Assembly: GCA_016198685.1 (NCBI GenBank)
Contig: JACQID010000006.1
Coordinates: 211,111 to 275,110 of the forward strand
Reading direction: 5' to 3'
DNA: 64,000 bases
Source: Candidatus Aenigmatarchaeota archaeon
Lineage (GTDB): Archaea > Aenigmatarchaeota > Aenigmatarchaeia > GW2011-AR5
Below are positions 16,894 through 25,404 of this stretch, piece by piece (the first letter of the stretch is position 1; each line of letters opens with the position of its first letter). A model generated the notes under the pieces. That model searched no databases. It had not been told where the DNA came from and saw nothing but the letters and a program-made list of their open reading frames with translations. The position numbers and the translations under genes are program-made.

Positions 16894-16923
16894 AAATCCA
16901 CCGCTTTCAAGCGGTGGATTTTT
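16894..16923 (+). terminator. Perfect 11-bp hairpin followed by T tract
   Basis: Stem aaatccaccgc (16894-16904), loop tttcaa, then gcggtggattt (16911-16921), running into further T residues. In form it is an intrinsic-type terminator for dys transcripts. Archaeal termination needs mainly the T tract, so a hairpin this perfect may have another origin, for example the end of an IS200/IS605-type element. Confidence 0.5.
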
Positions 16924-16947
16924 AAAGCTTGGTATAAAAAATACACG

Positions 16948-17379
16948 ATGGCAGAAAACAGCGAGATTTCTTTTGCAGATTGGGTTGCTAAAAACGGACT
17001 AAAATACGGTGAACCTGTAGCCATACTCCACAACGGCCATTATACCGCTAATACAAAAAGAAAGCCTGTGAGTCTTTTTCCGGGAGATGCAATCGTGGGA
17101 AATCTCCAGACGTTTAACTGGACACGCTATGATAATCATGCGCCTGAAAACGGTGCTGTTTTGGGCCTCAGATACCCAATAAAAGTATCTACTGAGGATA
17201 AAAGCGCAAGAAGATATGCCCCTGTCAACGGTCGCATTCCTTTCCATGAATACATAACAGAGGGCAATAACGGCAATGGTGTTGCATTTGTCGTAGGAAG
17301 AGAGGCAGTTGCCAAAGCAATAGGGATTAAGCCCGAGCAATTGAAATCTCTCATGGCCGACCCCTACAAAGCGCTATAA
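16948..17379 (+). CDS. Hypothetical protein, 143 residues
   Basis: A soluble protein I do not recognise. It opens MAENSEISFADWVAKNG and has a beta-rich middle (EPVAILHNGHYTANTK, GDAIVGNLQTFNWTRY) that looks like a small barrel or SH3/OB-type fold. No cysteines stand out and there is no membrane span. I used the ATG at 16948, which follows a TATA-like ggtataaaaa by about 15 bases; an earlier in-frame ATG lies inside the upstream hairpin. Its stop is followed by a T-rich 27-base gap shared with the convergent ACT gene. Confidence 0.6.
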   Translation: MAENSEISFADWVAKNGLKYGEPVAILHNGHYTANTKRKPVSLFPGDAIVGNLQTFNWTRYDNHAPENGAVLGLRYPIKVSTEDKSARRYAPVNGRIPFHEYITEGNNGNGVAFVVGREAVAKAIGIKPEQLKSLMADPYKAL

Positions 17380-17406
17380 AACCGATTTTTCTTTTCTTGT
17401 TTTTGC

Positions 17407-17982
17407 TTACCTAATCCCTATCGATTGGAGCGTTTCCACGACGCGAGTCATGTCTTTCTTGGCGAAGATGAATATGGTGTCTGTGTAGCAGCTGTACGTT
17501 TCTTGTATGTTGATTCCGCGCTCGGCTAAGGCCGAACAGACGTATGCCATGAAGCCCGTATTGTTCTCTATTTCCGCCGGGCTGATTATTCTGACCTCCA
17601 GCATGTTCTCGTTCTTGCGCATGCATGGTATATCCATCGGCTCTTCGGTTATCACGGTTGTTGCGTTGCTGCCTTTTATCACGTGAAGATAATCCGTTTT
17701 CCTCTCCATGTTGCTGGATTTCAGTATGTAAACATTCACGCCCGTTTTTATCTCAAGGCGGCTATTTTTCAGCAGGCTTATGATGTTTTTGCCGTCGGAA
17801 GTTGCCTCGTCGCCAAAACGCCTTGCAGCCACTATGACGGCGTCAAAATTCTTCACGTTCAGCTCTTGCTGCGCCGCACGGGCGAGTGAAGAGAAGTTGA
17901 CAAAGCCCCTCTTCAGGGCCCAGACCAGATACGGTCTTTCCCTTATCCATGCATGAACGCGCTTCGCTATAGGCTTTTCCAT
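17407..17982 (-). CDS. ACT-domain regulator of amino acid metabolism
   Basis: A 191-residue protein of the archaeal predicted-regulator type. The N-terminal RPYLVWALKRGFVNFSSLAR matches the family's helical opening, and a C-terminal ACT domain starts near residue 127 (LEVRIISPAEIENNTGFMA, ERGINIQETYSCYTDTIF). ACT domains bind amino acids and change the activity of an enzyme or DNA-binding partner. It is divergent from an unknown gene coupled to threonine synthase across an 88-base gap with a palindrome, so it may sense a product of that pathway; this link is inferred. No clear helix-turn-helix is visible. Confidence 0.75.
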   Translation of the reverse strand: MEKPIAKRVHAWIRERPYLVWALKRGFVNFSSLARAAQQELNVKNFDAVIVAARRFGDEATSDGKNIISLLKNSRLEIKTGVNVYILKSSNMERKTDYLHVIKGSNATTVITEEPMDIPCMRKNENMLEVRIISPAEIENNTGFMAYVCSALAERGINIQETYSCYTDTIFIFAKKDMTRVVETLQSIGIR

Positions 17983-18011
17983 GTTTATCTTATGTCAAAA
18001 AACTATTTAAA

Positions 18012-18029
18012 ATGTCCTATTTTGGACAT
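18012..18029. promoter_or_regulatory. Palindrome in divergent promoter, possible operator
   Basis: The sequence atgtcctattttggacat is an inverted repeat of atgtcc/ggacat with a 6-base centre. A further tgtcc half-site at 18043-18047 follows an AT-rich TATA-like stretch (attatttata). It lies between the divergent ACT regulator and the gene pair ending in threonine synthase, where a repressor could control both. Confidence 0.5.
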
Positions 18030-18070
18030 GAATTATTTATATTGTCCGGGGGATAGAAATGCTTCGGTGA

Positions 18071-18784
18071 ATGAAATGGAAAGGGATCATCAAAGAAGAC
18101 TCGAAGATTATCGGCATAAGTATAGAGTATGGTCACACGTATCTTGGAGACCCGCCAATACAAGAAGCAGGAATAGCGATTGCGAAAGACATTGAAGACA
18201 TTGCCACAAACACTGGTGTTGCCGTTTCAAGGCTCGTGCTCATAGACGACTATAACCGTTCTGGGGGAGGCAAGGAAGAATACGCTAGTTTTTATTCCAA
18301 GCATCTTGAATTCTTCGGAATGAAACCGACACATATAGTATGGGAGGGAGATTGCGTCGGGCCTGCAAAAACACTTCTCGATTCTTTGCGTGAAGTTCCT
18401 CCTGGGGCAAATCTTTTGGGTAAATATTTTAAAGGTGAGAATATGTATGTTTCGGATCCGAGCGGAAAAAGAATAAAGGTAAGACATGGCATGCATTATC
18501 AATGCCCGGTTCTTGCTGCAGTTTCAGAGTTGTCACAATTGGGGGTTGTGGACGTTCCTTATCATGCGACTGGGGAGCTGCGCCATTATAAAGGGAAGGC
18601 CGCTGTTGTTGTATTGCCTATGCAATATCGTCCCGTGGAAGAAAATGCCAATAGGCTAATTTCTCTGTTATATGGAGATGAACATGCGATACACAGGTTT
18701 TTCTTTGATGGCCGACCTTCAAAGGACTACGTTGCGTCATGGCTTGTCCAAAATGAGGTGATAAATGATGCAAGGATACCTTGA
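18071..18784 (+). CDS. Hypothetical protein coupled to threonine synthase
   Basis: A 237-residue soluble protein I cannot assign. Visible features are an alternating beta/alpha pattern with SRLVLIDDYN and PTHIVWEGDCVGPAK, a conserved-looking RHGMHYQCPVLAAVSEL, and AAVVVLPMQY followed by Arg. The ATG has a GGTGA motif 5 bases upstream. Its 3' end overlaps threonine synthase by 20 bases, strong evidence of coupled expression. It could be an accessory enzyme or regulator of that pathway; the sequence gives no reaction. Confidence 0.7.
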   Translation: MKWKGIIKEDSKIIGISIEYGHTYLGDPPIQEAGIAIAKDIEDIATNTGVAVSRLVLIDDYNRSGGGKEEYASFYSKHLEFFGMKPTHIVWEGDCVGPAKTLLDSLREVPPGANLLGKYFKGENMYVSDPSGKRIKVRHGMHYQCPVLAAVSELSQLGVVDVPYHATGELRHYKGKAAVVVLPMQYRPVEENANRLISLLYGDEHAIHRFFFDGRPSKDYVASWLVQNEVINDARIP

Positions 18785-19832
18785 ATGCGTAAAGTGTAAA
18801 AAGAAATATGAAGAATCGATAAAAACTGTTACTTGTATCCACAATAAATATTACGATTATCTTGAGTACAAGAATGTAGCGCCGGCAAAAAATACAGTGA
18901 CTCTGGGGCAAGGCAATACCCCCATGGTAAAATTAAAAAAGACGGGAGCTATGATTGGATGCCAAGAATTATATGTTAAGGACGAGAGTAAGAATCCGAC
19001 AGGCTCATTCAAGGATAGGGAGAGTGCTGTATTGATAGACAAGGCGGTTGATTTTGGTATAAAGGATGTTTTTGCAATATCGTCCGGCAATGCCGCAATA
19101 TCCCTTTCAGCATACGCAAAGGTGGCTGGAATACGTTGCACATGCTATATCCCCGATCATGCATCCGAAGGTAAAAAGAAAATGATACAGCTTTTTGGAG
19201 GAAAAATAGTGGAAATGGCAGGAACATATGAAGTGGTTTATAGAAAAATTCTGGACGAAAATATTCCGGGGTGGAATTGCACCTTAAACCCGTTCAAATC
19301 CGCAGGAAGCAAAAAAATCGCTTGGGAAATATACGAAAAGGTAGGGATGCCGGATAAGATTATCGTTCCGTGCGGTAATGGATCTAATCTTGCAGGCATA
19401 TGGTCAGGCTTCAAGGAAATCGCGCAGATGAAAAAAATCGCGAAGCTTCCACAAATGATAGGAGTGCAGGTCGAAGGAGCTTCGCCGCTCAAAAGCGCCA
19501 TGGAAAGTGGAAATGATTATGAGATTTTAAGCAACATTGCTGATTCCGTTGCTGAAGGTATCGTAGCAACCGAATCGTACTCTTCGCCAAAAGCATTGCG
19601 TGCATTGAAGGAATCAAAGGGTTCTGTATTAGAGGTGAATGAACGTGAGATAAAGAGCGCCTTAAGGCATATGTTAATTGAGGAATCCTTGGTAATGGAG
19701 CCTACGTCTGCAGCTGCATTTGCAGCCGTCTGGAAGCTCAACATTTCCGGTAAAAAAGTCATAGTTTTGCTGACGTCTAGTGGGACAAATACTCTTTCTG
19801 AGATATCGGATATTGTTTTGGGTTCGCGCTGA
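18765..19832 (+). CDS. thrC: Threonine synthase
   Basis: A PLP enzyme converting O-phosphohomoserine to threonine. The 355-residue protein has the Schiff-base Lys83 in NPTGSFKDR, an SSGNAA substrate loop, the phosphate-binding VPCGNGSNLAG, and a C-terminal SSGTNT. An N-terminal zinc-ribbon-like start (ECVKCKKKY and Cys24) is usual in archaeal threonine synthases. GAGGTG lies at 18755-18760, correctly spaced for the first ATG. No homoserine kinase is in the window. A broader family member (cysteate or diaminopropionate type) is less likely given TGSFKDR. Confidence 0.88.
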   Translation: MMQGYLECVKCKKKYEESIKTVTCIHNKYYDYLEYKNVAPAKNTVTLGQGNTPMVKLKKTGAMIGCQELYVKDESKNPTGSFKDRESAVLIDKAVDFGIKDVFAISSGNAAISLSAYAKVAGIRCTCYIPDHASEGKKKMIQLFGGKIVEMAGTYEVVYRKILDENIPGWNCTLNPFKSAGSKKIAWEIYEKVGMPDKIIVPCGNGSNLAGIWSGFKEIAQMKKIAKLPQMIGVQVEGASPLKSAMESGNDYEILSNIADSVAEGIVATESYSSPKALRALKESKGSVLEVNEREIKSALRHMLIEESLVMEPTSAAAFAAVWKLNISGKKVIVLLTSSGTNTLSEISDIVLGSR

Positions 19833-19865
19833 TAATATTAAAAACACTGCCAAAGAAGTGATACC

Positions 19866-21527
19866 ATGACGCTCGAGAAATTCCGGGAAGAGTCGAGGCA
19901 AATAGCAGGCAATTACAATACGCTTTTGGAAACGCCTCCAAAGGAAATAAAGGCGGATTTGGCCATGCCGTGCTTCTCGCTTGCAAGGGAACTTCGCAAA
20001 GCGCCGCAGGAAATAGCCGTTTCGCTCGCAAAAGAATTTTCAAAAAACAAATTTACCTTGATAAAAGAAATCAAGGCTGAAGGGTCATATGTGAATTTTT
20101 ACGCCAACTGGGACAAGCTATCGGAAGAAATAATAACAAGTGCGTCCGAAAAAGAGTATGGCAAAGGAAATGCAATGGGCAAGGTTATTGTGGAGTTTGC
20201 GCATCCGAATACGCACAAGCTCTTCCATATAGGGCACTTAAGGAACATAATTACCGGCGAATCCGTAGCGCGAATGCTAGAGTATTCGGGCGTGAAAGTC
20301 ATACGGGCAAACTACCAGGGAGACGTGGGCTTGCATATAGCAAAATGTTTGTGGGCCATTGGCAAGGAAGACGTAAAAAAAATAAAGAATCTTGACGATA
20401 AGATACGGTTCCTTGGCAAGGCTTATGCAAAAGGCAGCAAGTCATACGAAGAAGATGAAAACGCGAAAAAAGAAATAATAGAGATCAATGCGAAAATATA
20501 CAAGAAAGACCCGGGCATAATGAAGCTCTGGCAGGAAACCCGCCAGTGGAGCCTGGATTATTTTGCAAGAATATATGCGAGGGTCTATACAAGATATGAC
20601 AGGCTGTTTTTCGAATCCGAAGTTGCTGGAAAAGGCCTCAAGATATCCCAGCATGCGCTGAAGAAAGGGATACTCAAAGAGAGCGATGGCGCGGTAATAT
20701 TTGACGGCGAATCGCATGGTCTTGATAAGCGCGTATTCATAAACAGCCTGGGCTTTCCGACATATGAAGCCAAAGAGCTTGCCCTCGCCGAGCTAGAATT
20801 TACCGAGTTTGGGAAAATAGACAAGTGCATACATGTAGTCGGGCCTGAACAGGCCAGCTTCTTTAAGGTGACGTTCAAGGTCGAAGAGCTCCTCGATCAG
20901 AAATACAAGGATAAACAGTTTCATCTGGCTTATGGCTGGGTAAAATTACGGGACGGCAAGATGTCCTCACGGCTCGGCAACGTCATAGAAGGCGAGTGGC
21001 TGCTTCAAGAGCTCAAGAAGGCCATACTAGGGAATTATGTTGCAAAAGAGGATCACGATGAAAAGCTCAAGGAAGAGATAGCGGAGGCGGGCGCAATCGG
21101 GGCGGCAAAGTATTATTTCCTCAAGTACGGGACTGCATCCGAAATTTCCTTTGACATAAAGGAAGCGGCGTCGCTTGAAGGTGATACAGGCCCGTACCTG
21201 CAGTATACTCATGCACGGGCTGCATCTGTCCTGAGAAAATCAGAGAAGACGCCACAACCAGGACCGGTTTCGGAGAATGAGACAGAGCTTGCGCGCAAGC
21301 TTGCGGAATTCCCGGAGTCTGCCCGGAAAGCTGCAGAAGAATTGAAGCCGAACATCGTGGCAAATTATGTTTTTGAACTCGCATCGATGTTCAATGCCTA
21401 TTATCATGAAGAGAAAATAATAGGATCGCAAAACGAGGCCCAGAAACTTGCATTGGTCGGAGCTGTCAAGAACGTTATAGGAATTTCCCTAAATCTTCTG
21501 GGGATAAAGCCGCTCGAAAAGATGTAA
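19866..21527 (+). CDS. argS: Arginyl-tRNA synthetase
   Basis: A class I synthetase charging tRNA-Arg. The 553-residue protein has an N-terminal Add-1 domain, the HIGH motif at 121-124 (FHIGHLRN), ANYQGDVGLH after it, and KMSSRLGN as the KMSKS loop. The C-terminal helical anticodon domain ends in SLNLLGIKPLEKM, near the family's usual end. The stop is immediately followed by the convergent histidine-phosphatase gene with no spacer. A TATA-like gatattaaaaac lies about 35 bases before the start. Confidence 0.96.
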   Translation: MTLEKFREESRQIAGNYNTLLETPPKEIKADLAMPCFSLARELRKAPQEIAVSLAKEFSKNKFTLIKEIKAEGSYVNFYANWDKLSEEIITSASEKEYGKGNAMGKVIVEFAHPNTHKLFHIGHLRNIITGESVARMLEYSGVKVIRANYQGDVGLHIAKCLWAIGKEDVKKIKNLDDKIRFLGKAYAKGSKSYEEDENAKKEIIEINAKIYKKDPGIMKLWQETRQWSLDYFARIYARVYTRYDRLFFESEVAGKGLKISQHALKKGILKESDGAVIFDGESHGLDKRVFINSLGFPTYEAKELALAELEFTEFGKIDKCIHVVGPEQASFFKVTFKVEELLDQKYKDKQFHLAYGWVKLRDGKMSSRLGNVIEGEWLLQELKKAILGNYVAKEDHDEKLKEEIAEAGAIGAAKYYFLKYGTASEISFDIKEAASLEGDTGPYLQYTHARAASVLRKSEKTPQPGPVSENETELARKLAEFPESARKAAEELKPNIVANYVFELASMFNAYYHEEKIIGSQNEAQKLALVGAVKNVIGISLNLLGIKPLEKM

Positions 21528-22013
21528 TCAGGGTATTTTTCTCACAGTTCTTTCCACTAAATCGAAAAGAAAAGCTTGACCCCTTCCAATGCGATCCAAT
21601 AGGCCATTTATGGCTAATTCAGCTCTCAGATAAAAAGTGGCAAAATCTTCGCATACATCCTCATGAGAAATGACTACAACGGCATCGGCGTTGCGCCCCC
21701 TGCTTTCTATATTGCTCATCAAACGACGCTGGTAACTAACGTTTCCTTCGGTGTAACCCTCGTTAATGCCCTGGCTTCCAGCAAGATAATCGAGCGTCTC
21801 AACGGAAGACGCACCGAGTTCCCCAGCTACTATTCTTGCGGTCTCTTGTGCTCTTCCAAGGGGCGATGTGATCAAGCGAATGCTGCCTTCGCCTATCTGA
21901 TTCTTTAGATATACGCCAAGAGCTTGGGCCTGTTCAACGCCCAGTTCGCTTAATCCGGACTCGTAATTTCTCGAGAGCGGGTCGCCGTGCCTCGCAATTG
22001 CAACATACCTCAT
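21528..22013 (-). CDS. Histidine phosphatase family protein (SixA/phosphoglycerate-mutase-like)
   Basis: A 161-residue single-domain member of the branch-1 histidine phosphatases. The catalytic RHG is at residues 8-10 (IARHGDP), the second Arg is in SPLGRAQETA, and the second catalytic His is in VISHEDV. The short length fits SixA-like phosphohistidine phosphatases or small-molecule phosphatases rather than glycolytic mutase. Its substrate is unknown. A diverged relative of similar size follows 100 bases upstream on the same strand. Confidence 0.85.
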   Translation of the reverse strand: MRYVAIARHGDPLSRNYESGLSELGVEQAQALGVYLKNQIGEGSIRLITSPLGRAQETARIVAGELGASSVETLDYLAGSQGINEGYTEGNVSYQRRLMSNIESRGRNADAVVVISHEDVCEDFATFYLRAELAINGLLDRIGRGQAFLFDLVERTVRKIP

Positions 22014-22115
22014 GATTTAAGAAAGGGCTAAAAGCTTTAATTCATTGGCAGATTCAGCCTGCGGATGAATTGTTCTCCTGCAAGATTGGATGCCGTGAAA
22101 GGACGAAAAGATTTT

Positions 22116-22574
22116 TCATGCCCGTCCCATGAATTCCGTTGTGCCGTCAGGGCGCACAAAAATAGCGTGCCCCCTTCTCAATTCAGGATGCGGTATTACA
22201 AGGCCGTATTTGCTACGCACATAAAAAGGCGGCAATGCGCTGGAAACTGCCTTGTGGGTTACCACAACTACATTATCTGCCATGTGAACAGCTTCGTCAA
22301 CGCGGCCAATAATTGCGTTCAACGGTATTCTACCCGATGTATATTCGCGGAGCATAGGATCAGTTTCCACATATGCATCGCCCAAGAGATCCGCCAATCT
22401 TTCCGCGCTGTTTTGGGACATGGGACTGCCGGCGGTGAGTATATAGAAGCATCCGGCCTGTCCCGATTCCTTTATCCTGCAGCCAAGATAATCGATTTGC
22501 TCTGCGCCGTATGTATTCAGGCTGCCATCTTCTTGATGATAATTGCCGTGCCTTGCAATGAAAAGATTTGGCAT
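22116..22574 (-). CDS. Histidine phosphatase family protein, second copy
   Basis: A 152-residue protein with the same plan as its neighbour: IARHGNY (RHG at 8-10), TAGSPMSQNSAERLAD in place of the usual SPLxRAxxTA, and VVVTHKAV for the second His. The Arg of the middle motif is displaced (Gln/Asn at the usual place), so activity may differ. It may be part of a tandem pair created by an old duplication. The protein has no signal peptide or membrane segment. Confidence 0.78.
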   Translation of the reverse strand: MPNLFIARHGNYHQEDGSLNTYGAEQIDYLGCRIKESGQAGCFYILTAGSPMSQNSAERLADLLGDAYVETDPMLREYTSGRIPLNAIIGRVDEAVHMADNVVVVTHKAVSSALPPFYVRSKYGLVIPHPELRRGHAIFVRPDGTTEFMGRA

Positions 22575-22597
22575 GACGTCTTTACATCAGAAAATTA

Positions 22598-23110
22598 TTA
22601 ATTTGTTTTTCTGGCCAGAATAACGTATTCTTTTTCCTTGCCGTGGATTTCAAATTCAAATATTATCTGAAAATCAGTGAGAAGAGAACGAAGCAGGTTC
22701 CTCCTCTCTTCATAGACGCCATGCGAAAAGAAGACAGACAAAAGTGCCAGTCCTCCGGGCTTCAATACCCTGGCGAAATCCGTGTCTTTCACGAGATGCA
22801 TCGTATCAACAGACACCACTGCATCAAAGCGACCGTTCTTGAAAGGAAGAAACTTTGCGTCGCCAATTACCAGAGTTTCCTTGTCGACTTTTTTCATGAA
22901 ATCCTTGCGGATGTCCAAAGAGACAACGTTTTTGACGTCAAATTCCTTGCTGACAAGAAAACGCTCCAAATAGCCGGAACCGGATCCTATATCCAGAACC
23001 CGTTTTTCGAGTATGGATGAGAAAAAGTCCCTTCCCATGATGCGCAGGAACTCGTCGTATTTTTCCCATTGAACATCCTGCCATGAATCATAAACCTGAG
23101 GCGTGAACAT
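22598..23110 (-). CDS. Class I SAM-dependent methyltransferase
   Basis: A 170-residue methyltransferase of the Rossmann type: motif I VLDIGSGSGYLERF, an acidic residue after beta-2 (VVSLDIRKDF), motif II/III IGDAKFLPFKNGRFDAVV and motif IV VDTMHLV, followed by LKPGGLALLSV. This is the UbiE/Methyltransf_11 pattern. The substrate is not evident. It lies between the phosphatase pair and two small unknown genes on the same strand, with gaps of 5-25 bases. Confidence 0.85.
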   Translation of the reverse strand: MFTPQVYDSWQDVQWEKYDEFLRIMGRDFFSSILEKRVLDIGSGSGYLERFLVSKEFDVKNVVSLDIRKDFMKKVDKETLVIGDAKFLPFKNGRFDAVVSVDTMHLVKDTDFARVLKPGGLALLSVFFSHGVYEERRNLLRSLLTDFQIIFEFEIHGKEKEYVILARKTN

Positions 23111-23115
23111 CGTTA

Positions 23116-23589
23116 TTAATTGCGCTCCAATGAATTAAATCTTTGCATTATGGTTGCGATGCGTTTTTCCTTGAGTACGCCCTCTTCGGCCGATACATCG
23201 TAAGAATTGACAGAAAGTGCAGAGGATATGATACTCACTGTCCATACAGGAACGCCGGCTTTCATGGCAAGCGTGAGAAGCGTTTGCACAGGAGGCATGC
23301 TATAATCTGCAACTGCAATCTGCACTGCTTTCTCAGGGGATATTTTTACGGTGGCGATGTCGAGCTTTTCCAGCTTGCTCAAGGCAGGCGTTTCCGCTTC
23401 GACTTCCACTGTGCCGTTCTCATGAACAGTGCAGTTTACTGTCGTATGGGTTTTAGGATTATAAAAATGGAGGGTCCATTCGCCTATGCTTTCGTGCACA
23501 GAAGCGAACAAGGAGCCCAGGAAATAATTTTCAAGGCGTTTGGTCTTTTCGCTTTCCCCGGCTATCTTTACGGCCTTGGAGAAAAGCAT
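23116..23589 (-). CDS. Hypothetical protein, 157 residues
   Basis: A soluble protein I do not recognise. It contains a WTLHFYNPKTHTTVNCTV beta segment and a Ser/Ala-rich stretch, and ends in a basic helix (IATIMQRFNSLERN). The regular sheet-like pattern in the first 90 residues vaguely resembles PepSY-type domains, but no signature supports that. It starts one base after the preceding small gene's stop and ends 5 bases before the methyltransferase start, so it is likely cotranscribed with both. Confidence 0.6.
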   Translation of the reverse strand: MLFSKAVKIAGESEKTKRLENYFLGSLFASVHESIGEWTLHFYNPKTHTTVNCTVHENGTVEVEAETPALSKLEKLDIATVKISPEKAVQIAVADYSMPPVQTLLTLAMKAGVPVWTVSIISSALSVNSYDVSAEEGVLKEKRIATIMQRFNSLERN

Positions 23590-23590
23590 C

Positions 23591-23818
23591 TTACACCTTC
23601 TTCAGTTTTTCAGCAACGAAGTTTATAACAGCTTCGTCTACGGGTATAGCGAAGGACTTATTGTATCTTCTTTCGCCTTCCTTCGTGAAGAAGCCTCTGC
23701 TTAGCGATATGAAAACATTTTCGCCTTCTTCAGTCTTGGCTTTCTTCCTGGCGACTTCCAGAAACTTGTTCTCGCCAAATTTTATTTCCTCGGATGTTAT
23801 GGTTTCAAATTCTACCAT
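23591..23818 (-). CDS. Small hypothetical protein, 75 residues
   Basis: A charged 75-residue protein (MVEFETITSEEIKFGENKF) with a strand-helix pattern and a basic C-terminus, and no known motif. It has one of the strongest ribosome-binding sites in the window: AAGGAGGTAAGG about 6 bases before the ATG, which suggests high expression. A similar strand pattern and size suggests a small nucleic-acid-binding or structural protein, but that is a guess. First gene of a minus-strand run. Confidence 0.65.
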   Translation of the reverse strand: MVEFETITSEEIKFGENKFLEVARKKAKTEEGENVFISLSRGFFTKEGERRYNKSFAIPVDEAVINFVAEKLKKV

Positions 23819-23895
23819 TTGTGCCTTACCTCCTTGTGTTTTGTTTGCTGAAAATTAGAGGGCATCGACTTATTTAAAGATATTTCATTGCCATC

Positions 23896-25344
23896 CTAAA
23901 AAACTATTTCAATGTCTGAAAGCTTGCCGTCCTTGAACAAACGAATAAGATGATTGTTCGTATCCGCTATCAAAAGAGCATCGCCAAGGCTAATTACATC
24001 ATTGGGTTCATAAAGCGGAAGGTAATCGCATTCCGTATCGCCTATAGTGCAAATCTTGGAGGTTTTTCTTCCTATTAAAGCAGACACAGTTCGGGTTCTA
24101 AGGTCAGCTTCCCTGATTGCGTGGTTGTAGGTGTCGGCGATATACACCTTTCCGTTGGAATAATCAACTCCAAGTGGATGCTGCAAAAGAGCCTTGTCAA
24201 ATTGTCCGTCGGCAAAGCCGAACACAAACAGGCCTTTTCCTATCAATGTTTCGACAACTCCGGATGAAAAATGGACGCGACGCAAGGCGGATACCTCGCT
24301 GTCAACAAAATACAGGAATTCTCCGTCAGTTGCAAGACCCGATGGCTGTGCAAGGAAGGCAGAATGTCTTGGCCCGTCGATTATGTTCTCGGCCGAAGTT
24401 CCGGCGTAAGATACAAGCTGCCGGGTTCTTGTATCCATTTCCCATATCTGGTGGGAGCCTGCCATGGCTATATAGAGTTTGTTATTGCGAAACAGGACAT
24501 CCCAAGGAGAATTGAGTTTCCCTTTGTGCGGCTCGCCCTTCGATTGTTCGCCGGTGCCGGCAATCGTTTCAACCGTTTTTCTCTTCAAGTCTATGAGTCT
24601 TATTGCATGATTCTCAGTATCTGCGACGTATATACGGTCATCGGCGATCGCAACTCCCTGCGGCCTGCTGAACATGGCATTGGCAAAGCTTCCATCCATG
24701 AGGCCTCCTGCGATAGAACCTATTTCGTATAGGACTTTTGCTTTTGTGCCGTGCAATTCCGTGACAAGAATTCGGTTATGGTTAGAATCTGCTATCGCAA
24801 GAATGCCGTCTTTATAATCAATTTTTCCGGGGAATGAAAGAACACGTTTCGTTTCTTTTGGGCTAGAAGTTATTGAAATCTTCTCGGCGGCGATATCCCT
24901 TCTTTTGAGAAGTGCGGTTATCATGACATCGATGTCCTGCAATTGGCCCTCTCCCGATCGTTTATATGCAATTTTCCCATCAGGCCCTATTATTACTATT
25001 GTAGGCCATGCAGTAACCCTGTAAGCATTCCATATATGGTGATCTTTGTCCACGATGACCGGATGCGTTATTTCGTACCTTTCGACTGCCGACTGTATGT
25101 TATTCACATCATTTTCGTTTTCGAATTTTGCGGAATGGACGCCTATGAACACAACCGGTTGCCCGGCATAATCTTCTTCGAGCATCTTAAGGTCCGGTAA
25201 CACATGGATGCAATTGATGCAGCAGTAAGTCCAGAAGTCAAGGACCACGACATGGCCTTTGAGGGCTTTCATGCTGAGAGGCCTATCACTATTGAGCCAC
25301 TCGCCTGTTGCGGGAAATTCCGTAGCGGAAGAAGAAAACAACAT
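23896..25344 (-). CDS. Thioredoxin-fold / NHL-repeat protein (NHLRC2-like)
   Basis: A 482-residue protein with two parts. Residues 1-150 are a thioredoxin-like domain of the TlpA/redoxin type, with CINC as the CxxC motif in FWTYCCINC and the cis-Pro in TAWPTIV. Residues 165-482 are NHL beta-propeller blades, recognisable from repeats such as GVAIADDRIYVADTENHAIR and IADTNNHLIRLF. The same fusion is known in NHLRC2 and bacterial homologues, whose role is still unclear. There is no obvious signal peptide, so it is probably cytoplasmic or leaderless. A divergent small gene starts 60 bases away. Confidence 0.88.
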   Translation of the reverse strand: MLFSSSATEFPATGEWLNSDRPLSMKALKGHVVVLDFWTYCCINCIHVLPDLKMLEEDYAGQPVVFIGVHSAKFENENDVNNIQSAVERYEITHPVIVDKDHHIWNAYRVTAWPTIVIIGPDGKIAYKRSGEGQLQDIDVMITALLKRRDIAAEKISITSSPKETKRVLSFPGKIDYKDGILAIADSNHNRILVTELHGTKAKVLYEIGSIAGGLMDGSFANAMFSRPQGVAIADDRIYVADTENHAIRLIDLKRKTVETIAGTGEQSKGEPHKGKLNSPWDVLFRNNKLYIAMAGSHQIWEMDTRTRQLVSYAGTSAENIIDGPRHSAFLAQPSGLATDGEFLYFVDSEVSALRRVHFSSGVVETLIGKGLFVFGFADGQFDKALLQHPLGVDYSNGKVYIADTYNHAIREADLRTRTVSALIGRKTSKICTIGDTECDYLPLYEPNDVISLGDALLIADTNNHLIRLFKDGKLSDIEIVF

Positions 25345-25404
25345 ATAGATTTTAGATACGACAGTGCAATAATAAATACCTTTCTGATCGAATATCTGAG
25401 AATT

